Below are positions 51,101-59,416 of a stretch of DNA of 64,000 nt, one piece after another. The notes beneath the pieces are model-generated. The model did not search any database. It saw nothing but the letters and a program-made list of their open reading frames with translations, and was not told the origin of the DNA. Source of the DNA: a bacterium (GTDB lineage: Bacteria; Bdellovibrionota; Bacteriovoracia; Bacteriovoracales; Bacteriovoracaceae). The DNA lies in assembly GCA_030425045.1 (NCBI GenBank), contig JAUHVL010000017.1, positions 1 to 64,000 on the forward strand, read 5' to 3'. A program made the translations under genes and the position numbers. Positions within the stretch are counted from its first letter, which is position 1; the number at the start of each line of letters is the position of its first letter.

Positions 51101-51985
51101 TTAGCTACATTTACCAGAACAGCAATCTTGATTTTCACTTGGTTGCTCTTTTTGAGGCTTTGAGAGCTTAATAATTGTTAATCCACCCTTAATAACAATA
51201 AGTGAAACAAGACCACCGATAATTAAGTCAGGGATATTAGTTTTGAAAAAGTAAACTAAAGCACCAGATATAATAACACCTGTATTTACAATGACATCAT
51301 TGGCAGAAAATATCCAACTGGCTTTCATATGCACTTCCCCATCCTTATGTTTATGAATAAGAGTAAGACACCATACATTTGCAATTAGAGCAACAATTGA
51401 GACGATTATCATAAAGTTTGATAGAGGCTCACTTCCAAAATAAAATTTTCGACCTACTTCAACAAGACATAATAAGCCTAATGAAATTTGCATAACACCA
51501 CTTAAGAAGGCTGTTTTGTTTTTAACATGAACACTTTTGCCAACAGCATATAGGCTAATACCGTAAACAAAAGAATCTGCCAGCATATCTAATCCGTCAG
51601 CAATCAACCCCGTCGACTCTGCGTAAAATCCCAAAAATATTTCAACAAGAAACATTGTGAAATTAATGGCGAGTAAGTATTTTAAGGTTTTTGCTTCAAC
51701 GCTTGGAGCAATTTCAGGAACGTCACTTTCTAAGATATCTTCAGATGATAAAAGTGTTCCTGGCAGTGAAATATTTTCTAACCCCTGAAGAATTAGATTT
51801 AAATCACAACGATGGTAAAAACTTACAGTTCGATCTCCTAAATCAAACTCCATTTTAATTTCTTGATCAATTTTTTCAACAATTCCTTCGATCATTTTGA
51901 TTTCTGAAGGACAGTCCATTTTTTGAATTTTTATTTTTGTCTTTTTCATTATTGTATCTTTTGCTTTTTTAGTAATTATATCCAT
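51101..51985 (-). CDS. CDF-like cation transporter with N-terminal HMA-like domain and Cys tail
   Basis: This 294-residue protein starts with a heavy-metal-associated-like domain (KIQKMDCPSEIKMIE; the usual MxCxxC is MDCPSE). Six membrane helices of the cation-diffusion-facilitator type follow. Helix 2 shows 'DGLDMLADSFVYGISLYAVG' and helix 5 'SANDVIVNTGV', which hold the metal-site Asp residues. The last residues are CCSGKCS, a soft-metal-binding tail. The metal could be Zn, Cd, Co or Cu. An ATG at 51949 directly before the HMA part is an alternative start. Its start overlaps the previous gene by 10 bp. Confidence 0.75.
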   Translation of the reverse strand: MDIITKKAKDTIMKKTKIKIQKMDCPSEIKMIEGIVEKIDQEIKMEFDLGDRTVSFYHRCDLNLILQGLENISLPGTLLSSEDILESDVPEIAPSVEAKTLKYLLAINFTMFLVEIFLGFYAESTGLIADGLDMLADSFVYGISLYAVGKSVHVKNKTAFLSGVMQISLGLLCLVEVGRKFYFGSEPLSNFMIIVSIVALIANVWCLTLIHKHKDGEVHMKASWIFSANDVIVNTGVIISGALVYFFKTNIPDLIIGGLVSLIVIKGGLTIIKLSKPQKEQPSENQDCCSGKCS

Positions 51986-52431
51986 CGACGTACTGATTTT
52001 TTATACTCTAAGTAATCTTCACCGAAACTATTTGTTAAGACTCGTTCTTCGGGGAGTATTTGAAAGTAGTTCATATACAAAACGAATCCCACTGCCAGTA
52101 TTAGAGAATAAGGATTTCTTAGAAAGACACCAAGAGATAACAGCCAAAGAAGAAATCCTAAATACATAGGGTTTCTTGTAAATTTATAAACTCCTCTTAT
52201 AACAAGACTATTACTTTCTTGTGGAGACATTGGATTCACTGTAGTTTTCTGCTTCTTAAATTCCCACACTCCAAGAGCTGAGACTAAGCAACCGATCAAA
52301 AACAATACCCCTGAGAATACATCTAAAACCATCGAATTACTTATTTCATAGATGCTTGGCATTGCCCAGATTAAGACCCCAAATATAAGGGCCACAAGTA
52401 ATGGAGGTATTTTTAGCTCAAGCCTTTTCAT
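51976..52431 (-). CDS. isoprenylcysteine carboxyl methyltransferase (ICMT)-family membrane protein
   Basis: This 151-residue protein has four helices and the ICMT/PEMT motif: 'LVIRGVYKFTRNPMYLGFLL' and 'LPEERVLTNSFGEDYLEYKK', which bind S-adenosylmethionine. Proteins of this family are often found with czc-type genes; what they methylate there is not known. It overlaps the CDF genes on both sides (4 and 10 bp), so it is firmly part of the metal-efflux operon. Confidence 0.85.
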   Translation of the reverse strand: MKRLELKIPPLLVALIFGVLIWAMPSIYEISNSMVLDVFSGVLFLIGCLVSALGVWEFKKQKTTVNPMSPQESNSLVIRGVYKFTRNPMYLGFLLWLLSLGVFLRNPYSLILAVGFVLYMNYFQILPEERVLTNSFGEDYLEYKKSVRRWI

Positions 52432-53321
52432 TTCTCTTCCACACTATGAGTACCATCACAACCATTCTCAGATTCAAACTCAATTGTTGAGTAAGTTACA
52501 TTATACTTCTTCAAAATTTCTTTTATCTTAACCTTTAATGAGTCAACAGTCCCAATCTTTGTTTCTTCCGGTACAAGAACATGAAAGCGCAAATAGTATG
52601 TTGTATCATCAATAGACCATCCTTTAACAGCATGTATATCATTTACAAGGTCAAGTTCCATAACTTCATTTTTCAATTGCTCAAATTCAAGTTCATCAGG
52701 AAATTTTTGAAGAAAAATCAAACCAACTTTAAGTAAGTTCTTATAAACACCTCTAAGTATAACTAAAGAAATAAGTATAGAAAGTATTGAATCTAGTACA
52801 TACCAAGGCTTGAATAGTAAGACGATACTGACAACAAGTACAGCAACCCATCCGAGTAAATCCTCTAAAAGATGGAACATGACCATTTTTGTATTCATGC
52901 CATCATCCTTGGATAATCTGTAAGCGGCAAATGAGTTTACTAAAATACCTAATATCGCCAAACCAAGCATTCCTTCAGGAGACACTTTTTCAGGGGCCAT
53001 TATTCTCTGTGAAGCTTCATAAATTACAAAAATACTTCCCAGTAATAATATAACTCCATTAATTAAAGCTGATAGTATTGAAAAACGTCGATAGCCAAAT
53101 GTGAAATTATCATCAGCATCTTTGTGGCTAAGCTTTTCAGCAAAATAAGAAAAAAGTAAAGCTAAACTATCACCAAAGTCATGTAGAGCATCAGAATATA
53201 TGGCAACACTATTTGTTAAATATCCACCGATTAGCTCTATTACGGCAAACCCTGCATTTAGGAAAAAGGCAACAAGTATATTCTTGTTGCCATGATGGTG
53301 ATGAGAGTGACTATTCCCCAT
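52428..53321 (-). CDS. cation diffusion facilitator (ZitB/CzcD-type)
   Basis: This 297-residue protein has a His-rich N-terminus (NSHSHHHHGN), six helices and a C-terminal ferredoxin-like cytoplasmic domain. The tetrahedral zinc site is visible in helix 2 (YSDALHDFGDSL, HDxxD type) and helix 5 (HLLEDLLGWVAVL). It exports Zn, Cd or Co from cytoplasm to periplasm with proton exchange, feeding the RND pump. It overlaps the CzcA gene by 11 bp and the ICMT gene by 4 bp. Confidence 0.9.
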   Translation of the reverse strand: MGNSHSHHHHGNKNILVAFFLNAGFAVIELIGGYLTNSVAIYSDALHDFGDSLALLFSYFAEKLSHKDADDNFTFGYRRFSILSALINGVILLLGSIFVIYEASQRIMAPEKVSPEGMLGLAILGILVNSFAAYRLSKDDGMNTKMVMFHLLEDLLGWVAVLVVSIVLLFKPWYVLDSILSILISLVILRGVYKNLLKVGLIFLQKFPDELEFEQLKNEVMELDLVNDIHAVKGWSIDDTTYYLRFHVLVPEETKIGTVDSLKVKIKEILKKYNVTYSTIEFESENGCDGTHSVEEK

Positions 53322-56300
53322 ACGCCTCCTTATTTAGCTCTGGTTGCATGAACTTAATAAATAGACGATATAAACTTGGAAGAACAATCAAAGTAAGAAG
53401 AGTCGCCGAAATAATCCCTCCAACAACAACGGTTGCTAAAGGCTTTTGCACTTCAGCTCCTAGACCTGTTGAAAACATCATAGGTAAAAATCCAAAGATG
53501 TCTGTTAGGGCCGTCATTAAGACTGGCCTCAATCTCGTCATAGCACCTTCTTTAACTACCTCGTCTGGAGACTTACCATCCTTTATAAGTCTATTAAAAT
53601 AAGTTACTAGAACAACACCGTTTAGAATACTTATTCCTGAAAGAGCAATAAAGCCAACACCTGCCGAAATGCTGAAAGGCATTCCCATTATATTTAATGA
53701 TAAGACACCACCGATTAAGGCCATTGGCGCACAAGTAAAAATCAAAATCACTTGAGCAAAGTTTTTAAATGCAGCATATAACATAGCTAAAATCATAAGA
53801 AGTGCCAGAGGTACAAGAATCCCAAGTCTCTCCTTTGCACTTTGAAGATTTTTAAATGTTCCTCCCCATTCAATAAAGTAGCCTTCAGGAAGCTTAACTC
53901 TACTTTCAACCTCTTTTTTTGCTTTATTAACAAAACTCTCAATATCCCGTGTATCAGGATTAACAAGTACAGCCACTCTACGTTGAGAGTTTTCACGGCT
54001 AACAGCAGAGAATGTTTCAACAAAATCTATATCTGCCACTTGTTCAATAGGAACAGTAAAGCCATCAGAAATACCAACTGGAAGTTTTCTTACGGTCATA
54101 ACATCTTTTCTTTCACCTTCTGAAAGACGGGTGACAATTGGAAACCTTTTTACACCATCAAAAACATGACCAACTTCACGACCTCCAATTGCGGTACTAA
54201 TTGCATCTAAAACAGGTCTCGCTGTGACGCCTAACTGAGCTAATTCTTCTACTTTCGGAGTATATTGAAGCATTGGTGATTTACCTTTGGATTCGGATTC
54301 AGCTTCACCAGCACCATCTATTTCACCAACAATTTCAGCAACCTCTTTTGAGTATGAAATTAGCTTATCAAGATCGTCACCAAACACTTTTGCCGAAATC
54401 GCGGCTCTTGTTCCTTCTAAAAGTTCGTTAAAGCGCAATTCTACTGGTTGTGAAAGCATAAGAACTTGGCCCGGAACAAATAGCTCAAGTTTTTCCTTGA
54501 TTTCATTCATTAAGTTTTTCTTATTCTGAATGTGGTCATCGTGGGGCCACTTACTCTTATCTTTAAGCATAATATAAGAGTCCGAAATATTTACACCCAT
54601 TGGATCAGTAGCAACTTCAGCAGCACCTGTCCTTGCAAACACATCTTTAACCTGTGGAAATTCTTTTATAATGTCTTCTGATAATCTTTGAAGTTTTACA
54701 GAGTTTTCAGTGCTGATGTTCGCTGGTCGGATAAACTGAATAGCAAAATCACCTTCATCTAATTGAGGAATAAACTCAGCACCCATTCTTGAAAACAAGA
54801 AAACACCCATAACAATAGAAGCTATGCCAATTCCAAGAACGCCTTTTTTAAACCTTAATGCAAAACTTAAAGTTGGCATGAACAGCTTTTCTGCCATCCC
54901 CATAAGAAATGGCTTCTTATCTCTTGTTTTCCCACTTAAAAACGTGGCCGCTAAAGCAGGAACAACAGTAAAAGAAAGAAGCAGAGCTGAACCTAGTGCC
55001 ATTATAAAAGTCATTGCCATCGGCCCAAACATTTTGCCCTCGACACCAGTTAAAGCAAAAAGTGGTATAAATACTGTAATAACAATTAGCTCACCAAAAC
55101 CAGCAGCAGAACGTATTTCAATTGCTGAGTCGATAACTAACTGTTTAACTTCCGCTCTTGATAACTCTCTACCAAGTTCTTCACCTTTCTTCTGCAACCT
55201 GTGGACACAGTTTTCTATGACAATAACTGCACCATCAACAATAATCCCAAAGTCCAATGCACCTAAACTCATTAAATTCCCTGAGACATTTTGCCATCTC
55301 ATAAGAATAAAAGTCATAAGTAGAGAAACGGGAATCATTAACGAAGTAATTATGGCCGCTCTTAAATTACCTACAAGGAGTAATAAGAACACCATAACAA
55401 GGCCCGCCCCCATAAGAAGATTATGCTCAACGGTACTCAGCGTAGCGTTTACCATATTAGAGCGATCATAAAGAACTTTAAGTTCAACCCATTCTGGTAA
55501 ATCTTTTTTCACATCTTCAAGTTTAGATGAAACTCTTTGTGCCACGGCTCTTGAATTTTCCCCTAAGAGCATAAAGGCAGTACCAATAATTGATTCTTCT
55601 CCATTCACCGTAGCTGCACCAGTACGAATTTCTTTATCAAACTTTACTTGGGCAATATCTTTTATTTTAATGACTTGATAAGAAGAAAGCCTCTTAACTA
55701 CTACATTTTCAATGTCTTTAATGCCTTTTAATAGACCAACACCTCTCACAAGAAGCTGTTCTCCTGTTTGTTGTATATATCCACCGCCAACATTGAGATT
55801 TGTATTTTCAATCGCTGCTTCAATGTCATCAAAGTGAAGACCGAATTTAGACATCTGGTCAATTCTCGGTTGAATAAAAAACTGCTTTTCATAACCACCA
55901 ATGGTATTGACTTCGGTAACACCCTTAACGGTTAAAAGCCTTGGCTTTATATACCAATCTTGTATTGATCGAAGTTCCATTAACTGAAGGAGTCTTTTTT
56001 CTTCATCTTTTTCAGGAGATTTAGCCTCTATGGAGTAATGAAATATTTCTCCAAGCCCTGTACTGATTGGCCCCATCTCAGGGACAACTCCAGCAGGCAA
56101 TTCAATATTTTGCAACTTCTCAGAAGCAAGCTGCCTTGCCTTGTAAATATCAGTTCCTTCTTTGAAGATAACTGTCACCTGAGAGATACCATACCTAGAA
56201 ATAGACCTAATCGTTTCAACCCCAGGAATACCATTCATGGAGTATTCGATGGGAAACGTAACCATCCTTTCTACCTCTTCAGGCACAAGTCCTTTTACTT

Positions 56301-56454
56301 GAGAATTGATTTGTACTTGAGTGTTCGTAATATCAGGAACAGCGTCTATAGACAGCTCTTGAAATGACTTTAAACCAAAAACAATTAATAAGAGAGTCGC
56401 CATGAAGACAAACATCCTATTATTAACTGAAAATTCTATAACTTTGTTAATCAT
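53311..56454 (-). CDS. czcA: CzcA-type heavy-metal efflux RND transporter (Zn/Co/Cd type)
   Basis: This 1047-residue protein is full length, with 12 membrane helices and two large periplasmic loops. Helix 4 carries DFGIIVDGAVIVIEN, whose two Asp and one Glu match the proton relay of divalent-metal CzcA. 'TGAAEVATDPMGVNISDSYI' and 'MLSQPVELRFNELLEGTRAA' are the typical substrate-loop blocks of this group. It drives metal out by proton influx together with an outer-membrane channel and an adaptor. The only adaptor-like protein directly next to it is the unusually short one at 56474-57034. Confidence 0.93.
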   Translation of the reverse strand: MINKVIEFSVNNRMFVFMATLLLIVFGLKSFQELSIDAVPDITNTQVQINSQVKGLVPEEVERMVTFPIEYSMNGIPGVETIRSISRYGISQVTVIFKEGTDIYKARQLASEKLQNIELPAGVVPEMGPISTGLGEIFHYSIEAKSPEKDEEKRLLQLMELRSIQDWYIKPRLLTVKGVTEVNTIGGYEKQFFIQPRIDQMSKFGLHFDDIEAAIENTNLNVGGGYIQQTGEQLLVRGVGLLKGIKDIENVVVKRLSSYQVIKIKDIAQVKFDKEIRTGAATVNGEESIIGTAFMLLGENSRAVAQRVSSKLEDVKKDLPEWVELKVLYDRSNMVNATLSTVEHNLLMGAGLVMVFLLLLVGNLRAAIITSLMIPVSLLMTFILMRWQNVSGNLMSLGALDFGIIVDGAVIVIENCVHRLQKKGEELGRELSRAEVKQLVIDSAIEIRSAAGFGELIVITVFIPLFALTGVEGKMFGPMAMTFIMALGSALLLSFTVVPALAATFLSGKTRDKKPFLMGMAEKLFMPTLSFALRFKKGVLGIGIASIVMGVFLFSRMGAEFIPQLDEGDFAIQFIRPANISTENSVKLQRLSEDIIKEFPQVKDVFARTGAAEVATDPMGVNISDSYIMLKDKSKWPHDDHIQNKKNLMNEIKEKLELFVPGQVLMLSQPVELRFNELLEGTRAAISAKVFGDDLDKLISYSKEVAEIVGEIDGAGEAESESKGKSPMLQYTPKVEELAQLGVTARPVLDAISTAIGGREVGHVFDGVKRFPIVTRLSEGERKDVMTVRKLPVGISDGFTVPIEQVADIDFVETFSAVSRENSQRRVAVLVNPDTRDIESFVNKAKKEVESRVKLPEGYFIEWGGTFKNLQSAKERLGILVPLALLMILAMLYAAFKNFAQVILIFTCAPMALIGGVLSLNIMGMPFSISAGVGFIALSGISILNGVVLVTYFNRLIKDGKSPDEVVKEGAMTRLRPVLMTALTDIFGFLPMMFSTGLGAEVQKPLATVVVGGIISATLLTLIVLPSLYRLFIKFMQPELNKEAYGE

Positions 56455-56473
56455 GTAATCACCCCTTTATGTG

Positions 56474-57034
56474 TCAGTGAGAGTGGCCATATTCTGACTT
56501 ATCCGTCGAATAGACATCTGTAACTCTAAGAAGTCCAATCCCATTGATTACAATTTGGTCACCAAATTCCACACCTGCGACCTTAACTTTATATCCAGAT
56601 TTAGTTTCTTTTAGAATTTTTGCGTTAAGTAGTTTGAAAAATCCTGCTCTAAATCTATAAACCCCTTTAATGCTTTTTGAACTTACTAATGTAGCTTTAC
56701 TAATCTCAAATTCGTCTCCATCAACATTTTGAAGTCTAAGCTTTAAGGTCTTAATTGCTTCCTTGCTTAACTTGAATCCTTTTTTCTCGTCTACAACTTC
56801 AATGGCTTTACCTTTGCCAATAGCTTTAGAAGCACCATGATCGTGCCCCTTATGATCATCATGGTCGTCATGTTTTGAGTGATCGTGCCCCTTGTGATCA
56901 TCGTGATCGTCATGTTTTTCTTCCTGCTTTGAATGATCATGCCCTTTGTGAGAAGAATGATCATGATCACCTTCAGCAAATGCTAGGTTACTAATTAAAA
57001 ATATAGTCATAGTTATAAATTTGATATTTTTCAT
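56474..57034 (-). CDS. His-rich periplasmic 'mini-CzcB' adaptor-like protein
   Basis: This 186-residue protein has a signal peptide (1-20). Residues 23-68 are a His/Asp-rich repeat region with a 14-residue unit (HDDHDDHKGHDHSK) twice and part of a third. Residues 80-186 resemble the outer parts of CzcB-type membrane fusion proteins: 'FKLSKEAIKTLKLRLQNV' like the N-terminal strand and 'YKVKVAGVEFGDQIVINGIG' like the C-terminal membrane-proximal domain. The lipoyl and helical-hairpin parts are missing. It lies where czcB is expected, between the TolC-type gene (9 bp) and czcA (19 bp). Likely metal binder and adaptor in one. Confidence 0.6.
   Translation of the reverse strand: MKNIKFITMTIFLISNLAFAEGDHDHSSHKGHDHSKQEEKHDDHDDHKGHDHSKHDDHDDHKGHDHGASKAIGKGKAIEVVDEKKGFKLSKEAIKTLKLRLQNVDGDEFEISKATLVSSKSIKGVYRFRAGFFKLLNAKILKETKSGYKVKVAGVEFGDQIVINGIGLLRVTDVYSTDKSEYGHSH
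56837..56965 (-). repeat. tandem His-coding repeats inside the mini-CzcB gene
   Basis: The stretch encodes residues 24-66 with a 42-bp unit present twice in full and partly a third time. The copies differ at a few third positions, so it is an old but still recognisable tandem duplication. It adds metal-binding histidines. Confidence 0.6.
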
Positions 57035-57043
57035 AATGTCCTC

Positions 57044-58276
57044 TTATAGCTTTTCAGTAAAAACTGTTCCGTTAATTTTATAGATATTCCATAGTGCCTC
57101 GGCAGCACCTAATTCAAACTCATTGCGAGTATTAGCAAATTCAATCAATTGCCTATGAGATTCAATAATCATTGCTGTTGAAATCACTCCTCTTTTAAAG
57201 AGCTTTTCAATTTTTAAGTGCTTCTTATCAAGGTCTTCTCTTGTGGCAATAGTTTTAAGGCTACTACCCAAAGCATTGTATTTTTCAATCCATGCTTCTA
57301 AATCTAGGGAAGCTTCTCTTTTAATATTCTTGTATCTCACTCTTGCAGTATTCATTTGCTCTAATGCTTGACCTTTAGAACCAGAGTTAGTGCTAAGAAT
57401 TGGTAAATCCATACTTATACTCAATCCAATAGACTGATAATTCTTTCCATTGATATTTTCAGTCTCAAAAGCTGGCCCAATTTTTAAATCAGGATATGCA
57501 TTTGACCTCTCTAGTTCTAACTTCATTTTTGCTGATTCAAGATTATTTATCGCTACCTGAAGTTTTGAATAACTCGGAGTTTCTTTTTTCAGATTAAAAC
57601 TTCTTGTTAAGTCAACTTTCTGAGGAAGGGAATCTTGTTTGAGGTCACAGTTTTCACCAACGAAAAAGGATAGATGCCGACTCAGATTTATTTTCTCTGA
57701 TTTAAGTTTAGAGACTTTCAGCCTATAGTCATTAGTTGCCAGCACAAGAGTTTCTTTTTCAACTTGTTCCTCTGGAGAGAGTGATTTTCTTTTTAGCTTA
57801 ACCTTTAAAATCTTATTAAAAGCCTCATAAGCCTCCTCGTATATTGGAATTAGCTCTTTAACTTGCCTTAATCTGTAAGCCTTGAGGATTGCATCTATAA
57901 GTACATCTTCGTTTGAATCTTGGACTGATGCTTTAAATTGTTTTCTCTTACTATCAGCAAAATCTATTCTCGAAGACCTCTTGCCCCCAAGCTCAATTGT
58001 ATGCATGAGTGATAAGCTAATTCTATCGACGTCACCATCTATTTCTTCGCCTTTCATTCCTTGAGCCTGAAATTCAGGGTTTGGCCTTTGTTTGGCAACC
58101 TCAACCCATTTCTCAGAAACTTTAATAGATGAGTTGTTTTCAATAACTTGAGGATGACTGTTTTTGAAGCTCTCTAAAAGTTCAGTTGGTGTTTTAAAAT
58201 CACAATTTGCAAATGAATTTTCTGTAAGAAAAAAACTTGCTATAAGCGATATAACATAAAGTATTAATTTATTCAT
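57044..58276 (-). CDS. czcC: TolC-family outer-membrane efflux protein (CzcC-type)
   Basis: This 410-residue protein has a signal peptide (1-23). The fold is two repeats of the outer-membrane factor family: 'NPEFQAQGMKGEEIDGDVDR', 'LSLMHTIELGGKRSSRI' in the first, and 'AYPDLKIGPAFETENINGKN', 'ISMDLPILSTNSGSKGQALE' in the second. 'LGGKR' and 'P(I/L)' strands at these sites are usual in CzcC. It is the channel for the RND pump. Its ribosome site lies in a predicted hairpin that starts in the upstream gene. Confidence 0.88.
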   Translation of the reverse strand: MNKLILYVISLIASFFLTENSFANCDFKTPTELLESFKNSHPQVIENNSSIKVSEKWVEVAKQRPNPEFQAQGMKGEEIDGDVDRISLSLMHTIELGGKRSSRIDFADSKRKQFKASVQDSNEDVLIDAILKAYRLRQVKELIPIYEEAYEAFNKILKVKLKRKSLSPEEQVEKETLVLATNDYRLKVSKLKSEKINLSRHLSFFVGENCDLKQDSLPQKVDLTRSFNLKKETPSYSKLQVAINNLESAKMKLELERSNAYPDLKIGPAFETENINGKNYQSIGLSISMDLPILSTNSGSKGQALEQMNTARVRYKNIKREASLDLEAWIEKYNALGSSLKTIATREDLDKKHLKIEKLFKRGVISTAMIIESHRQLIEFANTRNEFELGAAEALWNIYKINGTVFTEKL

Positions 58277-58283
58277 TTATCTT

Positions 58284-58341
58284 CCTAACAATAATTAATT
58301 GTTCTAAAACGGTTTCGTTTAAGTTTTTAATTATAGTTAGG
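58284..58341 (-). promoter_or_regulatory. structured leader with sequestered ribosome site before czcC
   Basis: On the minus strand, 58327-58341 and 58284-58298 form a 15-base inverted repeat with one mismatch (GTTAGG pairs with CCTAAC at the ends). The 28-base loop contains a further AAACG/CGTTT hairpin. The near arm includes GTTAGG, part of the TTAGGAAG ribosome site of the TolC-type gene. The far arm includes the stop codon of the preceding gene. Confidence 0.5.
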
Positions 58342-58693
58342 AAAAGAGCGGTGGCTTCAGTGCTGGATCAAGAAAAGGCTCATCATAGTGAAAGTTAAAA
58401 TACCAAGTAACTTTGCTATCTATACCTGTTTCAGAATTCAGTCTCATGGTCTGCTTATTTTCAATCAAGTTGTGTAGGCCAGAGCAGTGGTGCGCACAGT
58501 GTGTATCGTGATCATGGCACCCATCATCGTGACAGTCTTCACAGCCCTCAGTATTTATAGAACTTGTATAGCTATAGAACTCCGCTTTTATAGATATAGT
58601 ATCGTCGTGTTCAAAAGACAAAGCACTGACTTCATTTGATAATCCAAATATAAATCCAATTAAAATAAATATGCTCATTAATCTTTCAAACAT
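58337..58693 (-). CDS. exported His/Cys-rich small protein of the metal operon
   Basis: This 118-residue protein has a signal peptide (1-24). The middle has alternating Cys and His (EGCEDCHDDGCHDHDTHCAH), and it ends LDPALKPPLFS. It resembles the small proteins seen next to heavy-metal RND genes and the protein at 30674-31012. Probably a periplasmic metal buffer or sensor. It is the first gene of the czcC-mini-czcB-czcA-CDF unit and has a near-consensus promoter directly against its ATG. Confidence 0.6.
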   Translation of the reverse strand: MFERLMSIFILIGFIFGLSNEVSALSFEHDDTISIKAEFYSYTSSINTEGCEDCHDDGCHDHDTHCAHHCSGLHNLIENKQTMRLNSETGIDSKVTWYFNFHYDEPFLDPALKPPLFS

Positions 58694-58700
58694 TGCACAA

Positions 58701-58729
58701 ATTATATAAAAACAAAATTACTTGGTCAA
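58701..58729 (-). promoter_or_regulatory. near-consensus promoter for a leaderless mRNA
   Basis: On the minus strand: TTGACC (58724-58729), 17-bp spacer, TATAAT (58701-58706), then seven bases and the ATG at 58693. This is the best sigma-70-type promoter in the window and predicts that transcription starts at the ATG. It probably drives the whole czc unit. Confidence 0.65.
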
Positions 58730-58750
58730 ATCATTATATTATTACTAATC

Positions 58751-58771
58751 AAGCCCTCATACAGAGGGCTT
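58751..58771 (-). terminator. hairpin after the DUF3347 gene
   Basis: AAGCCCTC-ATACA-GAGGGCTT forms a perfect 8-bp stem 13 bp after the stop of the DUF3347 gene. It is followed on the minus strand by an AT-rich stretch, but no pure T run. It probably ends or pauses the cus transcript before the czc promoter. Confidence 0.5.
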
Positions 58772-58784
58772 ACCAATATAACTA

Positions 58785-59396
58785 TTAGTGATGGCTATCT
58801 TGTGAGCCACAGTGAGGCATATTGGGAGCATAAGGATTATGAACCTTTGCCATTTTACTGCTGTTTTGTACCCATTTCTTCTTAACCATTGGACAAGAAT
58901 AGGCATTATACTTTGAACCTACATCATATTTATTAACAATATGAATTAGGGCCATTGATACAATGTGATAGTTCTTATTATTAGTTTCTCTATCATTTGA
59001 AGCTTTAATTTCAGAAAGCTTATTTTTAGAAAAATTTAAAAGCTTTGCAACCTCTTTATCTTCAATTGCATCAATTGCCTTTTTTAATTTCATAGCATTT
59101 GATTCCACGGCTTTGGCATCATATTTAAAAAATGAGCTATGAAGTGCTTCATTCGCCTCTAAAGCTGATACGACCGATTTCTTCGCTGCTTCTGACAACG
59201 ACTTTCGATCACCTTTTTTCATCTTTGAATGATCCATTTTTGAATGATCCATTTTTGAATGATTCATCTTACTATGATCGTGACCTCCCTGAGTTCCTGA
59301 TGCATAGCTCTCCATCCCAAATAACCCAAGTGCAACCACACTTAGTACTAAGAATGATTTTTTTAATGATAGTTTCTTTTCACAATTTGGACACAT
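58785..59396 (-). CDS. DUF3347-domain periplasmic protein with His/Met repeats
   Basis: This 203-residue protein starts MCPNCEKK before a hydrophobic signal or anchor segment. A His/Met-rich repeat follows (HDHSKMNHSKMDHSKMDHSK; unit DHSKM), typical of Cu/Ag binding. Residues 75-195 are a DUF3347 four-helix domain, with the late block 'YNAYSCPMVKKKWVQNSSKM' and NPYAPNMPHCG. DUF3347 is often linked to CusB-type pumps and probably carries Cu(I) or Ag(I) to the pump. GGAGG lies five bases before the ATG at 59396. It lies 20 bp after cusA. Confidence 0.75.
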   Translation of the reverse strand: MCPNCEKKLSLKKSFLVLSVVALGLFGMESYASGTQGGHDHSKMNHSKMDHSKMDHSKMKKGDRKSLSEAAKKSVVSALEANEALHSSFFKYDAKAVESNAMKLKKAIDAIEDKEVAKLLNFSKNKLSEIKASNDRETNNKNYHIVSMALIHIVNKYDVGSKYNAYSCPMVKKKWVQNSSKMAKVHNPYAPNMPHCGSQDSHH

Positions 59397-59416
59397 ATAT
59401 ACCTCCATAGTAATTT

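Noticed and set aside
53213-55471. Plus-strand frames of 80-215 codons inside the RND genes (also 61017-61298)
   Set aside because: They lie antisense to a full-length, well-conserved pump gene, lack ribosome sites and show no domain pattern. They are codon-bias shadows.
58751-58771. Full intrinsic terminator with T run
   Set aside because: The stem is perfect, but the bases after it on the minus strand are mixed A and T, so it is reported only as a hairpin with terminator-like position.
59222-59280. Short DNA repeats as a mobile or CRISPR-like array
   Set aside because: They are in frame and encode the His/Met metal-binding repeat of the DUF3347 protein; there are no spacers.
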